Part shown: piece after piece, positions 62,390 through 64,000 of the stretch | Layout of the letters: every line of letters begins with the position of its first letter | Position numbering within the stretch: position 1 is the stretch's first letter | Assembly (NCBI GenBank): GCA_963750965.1 | Contig: CAVVSK010000007.1 | Coordinates: 4,310 to 68,309, forward strand | Direction of reading: 5' to 3' | Source of the DNA: CANKHA01 sp963750965 | Lineage (GTDB): Bacteria > Pseudomonadota > Alphaproteobacteria > Rhizobiales > Xanthobacteraceae | DNA length: 64,000 nt | Notes under the pieces: generated by a model | The model's input: only the letters and a program-made list of their open reading frames with translations | What the model was told of the DNA's origin: nothing | The model's database searches: none | Translations under genes and position numbers: made by a program

Positions 62390-63772
62390 TTAGTTCGGCA
62401 TGGCTGGACCATGCGTCGCGGCTCGGGACTGCGCGCCGAGCACCCCAGGGTGACGGACCAAAATTCTTACGGCTTGGCTTGGCGCCGTGGGACCGCGCGC
62501 GTTGAGAAGTATCTTGTCGATCCGGCGCCCGTCCATATCCAGCACTTCGAATTGCCAGCCATACATGCGGACACTTTCGCCCACTTCTGGCAGCTTGCCG
62601 AAGCCCGATAAGGCTAACCCCGCGACGGTGTGATAGCTGCGATCCTCGGGCAGCGGGATGCCGAAGGCTTCTGCCAGATCGTCCGCCGACATCGCGCCGG
62701 AGACCAAATAGGATCCGTCAGGTCGGCGCACGACATTGGGCTCGATCATGCCCTCCTCGTGCCGAAACTCGCCGACGATCGCCTCCAGGATGTCGGCGGA
62801 TGTGACGACCCCCTGGAAGTGGCCGTATTCGTCGTGCACCAAGCCGATATGCACCGGCGAGGATTTCAGCAGAGAAACCACGTCGAGCGTGTCCATGGTG
62901 TCAGGCACGACGGGCGCGCGCTGTACTGACTGGCGGATGTTTAACGCGCTGTTCTGCAGACAGCGATCGAGCAAATCCTTCGCCTGGACAACGCCGAGCA
63001 CGGCATCGGCGTTGTCTTCGTAGACCGGCAGGCGCGAATGCGTCGTCTCGATGATGTGACCGCGGTTTATTTCGTCATTGTCGGCGAGATCGATCATGTC
63101 GACTTCGTGGCGCGGGGTCATCACCGAGCGGACAGGGCGGTCGGCAAGCCGCATCACGCGTGTGATCATCGCGCGCTCTTCCGGCTCCAGCACGCCGGCG
63201 CTTTCGGCCTCCGCCACCAGCGTCCTGATCTCCTCGTCGGTGACGCGGCTCGCCGGGACCGCGCGCTGGCCGAGCAGCATCAGCACCAACTTTCCCGAAA
63301 GATCCAGAAGCGAAACGAGCGGCGAGGCGACGCGGGAGAGGATCGTCATTGCCGGCGCAACCAGACACGCAATCTTCTCCGGATTGTGCAAGGCGATTTG
63401 TTTGGGCACGAGCTCGCCGATGATGAGCGACAAATAGGTGATGAGCGTGACCACCGAGCCGTAGGCCAGCGGCTCGGCCACGCGTTCCGTCAGGCCCTGG
63501 GTCAGCAGCCAATCGACAAGCCGGCCGGCGAGCGTGGCGCCGGAGAAAGCGCCGGCGATAATTCCGATGAGGGTGATGCCGATCTGCACCGTGGAGAGGA
63601 AACGCCCGGGATCGGCGGCCAGCGCCAGCGCGCGGCGGGAGCCATTCACTCCCTGCTGCATCAGAACCTTTAACCGCCCCGGCCGGGCCGAAACTACCGC
63701 CAGTTCGGATAAGGCCAGCAGGCCGTTGATCACGATGAGGATCAGGACCGTCGCAATTTCGATGAACAACAT
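62390..63772 (-). CDS. hemolysin-family CNNM/CorC-like membrane protein
   Basis: A 460-residue protein. The N-terminal DUF21/CNNM domain has three or four helices (LFIEIATVLILIVINGLLALSELAVVSA and VTLITYLSLIIGELVPKQIAL). Two CBS motifs follow (VMTPRHEVDMIDLADNDE; HIGLVHDEYGHFQGVVTSADIL), and a CorC_HlyC domain ends the protein (FEVLDMDGRRIDKILLNAR). These proteins are linked to divalent cation (Mg/Co) transport. The ATG at 63772 was chosen because it starts at the first helix; an Arg-rich upstream stretch is unlikely to be coding. Confidence 0.9.
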   Translation of the reverse strand: MLFIEIATVLILIVINGLLALSELAVVSARPGRLKVLMQQGVNGSRRALALAADPGRFLSTVQIGITLIGIIAGAFSGATLAGRLVDWLLTQGLTERVAEPLAYGSVVTLITYLSLIIGELVPKQIALHNPEKIACLVAPAMTILSRVASPLVSLLDLSGKLVLMLLGQRAVPASRVTDEEIRTLVAEAESAGVLEPEERAMITRVMRLADRPVRSVMTPRHEVDMIDLADNDEINRGHIIETTHSRLPVYEDNADAVLGVVQAKDLLDRCLQNSALNIRQSVQRAPVVPDTMDTLDVVSLLKSSPVHIGLVHDEYGHFQGVVTSADILEAIVGEFRHEEGMIEPNVVRRPDGSYLVSGAMSADDLAEAFGIPLPEDRSYHTVAGLALSGFGKLPEVGESVRMYGWQFEVLDMDGRRIDKILLNARGPTAPSQAVRILVRHPGVLGAQSRAATHGPAMPN

Positions 63773-63959
63773 CGTGACTGAAATGCCTTTTCGCCGCCGC
63801 CGTTCCGGGCCGCGGCATGCATCATATAGGAACGGCTCGCGTAGGCGAGACGCCGCCCCCGTCCTGGTCACGCAACAGATCTGTAAGTTTGTCCGGCCGC
63901 AGCGTGGGCGGCGTGAAAACCCGTCAACGAGCCTAAACGTTTGCTTCGACGGGTTAATT

Positions 63960-64000
63960 TGGTTGCGGGGGTAGGATTTGAACCTACGACCTTCAGGTTA
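63960..64000 (-). tRNA. partial initiator tRNA-Met (CAT), 3' part including CCA
   Basis: Reading the minus strand into the window, the end shows TAACCTGAAGGTCG (3' side of the anticodon loop and stem, plus variable loop). It is followed by the T arm GTAGGTTCAAATCCTAC and the acceptor CCCGCAACCA with an encoded CCA. This matches alphaproteobacterial tRNA-fMet; the CAT anticodon itself, apart from its last base, lies beyond the window edge. The 5' half is cut off by the boundary. Confidence 0.85.

Overview
The window is GC-rich (roughly 60-65%), densely packed chromosomal DNA of an alphaproteobacterium. It most resembles the Hyphomicrobiales (Nitrobacteraceae/Xanthobacteraceae, i.e. Bradyrhizobium/Rhodopseudomonas-like). 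This rests on protein character, gene sets (gltBD, galU and kdsD beside lytic transglycosylases, an alphaproteobacterial ornithine decarboxylase with a long leader, Co-type nitrile hydratase, an Fds-type formate dehydrogenase), short palindromic repeats of the kind common in that group, and a partial initiator tRNA-Met. I see no phage, insertion sequence, integrase, CRISPR array or rRNA operon.

Layout. 0-7.3 kb: a secreted repeat protein and gltB-gltD (glutamate synthase) behind a long leader with a palindrome over a promoter-like sequence. 7.3-18.5 kb: envelope genes (DUF459 SGNH protein, two neighbouring MltB-type lytic transglycosylases, galU, an outer-membrane barrel, kdsD, an NfeD/SPFH pair), hemH and a small cysteine-rich secreted protein. 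18.5-25.4 kb: fused indolepyruvate:ferredoxin oxidoreductase divergent from a cobalt-type nitrile hydratase operon, which converges on a NicO-type Ni/Co exporter with its DUF1007 partner. 25.4-32.7 kb: a gamma-glutamyltransferase-like enzyme, an M3 peptidase carrying two palindromic repeats in frame, ornithine/lysine decarboxylase with a structured leader, and a Trp-rich DUF6600-type protein with a frameshift. 32.8-35.5 kb: a zinc-type ABC importer (znuCBA order) preceded by a His-rich microprotein and a perfect Zur-like palindrome. 35.6-43.6 kb: KDG kinase, a sulfotransferase-like protein, a split permease pair, KDPG aldolase, crcB, bioB, a ModA-like binding protein (frameshifted), YciI, DUF3297 and a secreted hypothetical.

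43.6-62.4 kb is a coherent oxalate/formate C1 locus. On the minus strand nine consecutive genes run tctC-tctB-tctA-gntR-oxc-frc-formyl-THF hydrolase-like-DUF1772-fhs. Beside them sit NAD-dependent formate dehydrogenase (fdsA plus a fused gamma-beta subunit) with a divergent LysR regulator, and a second Bug-type binding protein plus a VOC protein. A consistent reading is: oxalate taken up by a tripartite tricarboxylate-type transporter; activated and decarboxylated by Frc/Oxc to formyl-CoA; formate released by CoA transfer; formate oxidised by Fds or fed to tetrahydrofolate by Fhs; and formyl-THF drained back by the hydrolase. The transport substrate is inference.

Eight single-base frameshifts break seven otherwise intact genes (a DUF6600 gene, modA-like, fdsA, frc twice, oxc, tctA, tctB). 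Seven are insertions and one a deletion. Either the sequence carries indel errors or the oxalate/formate locus has begun to decay; the sequence alone cannot decide. The window ends with a hemolysin-like CNNM/CBS protein and the 3' part of a tRNA-fMet.
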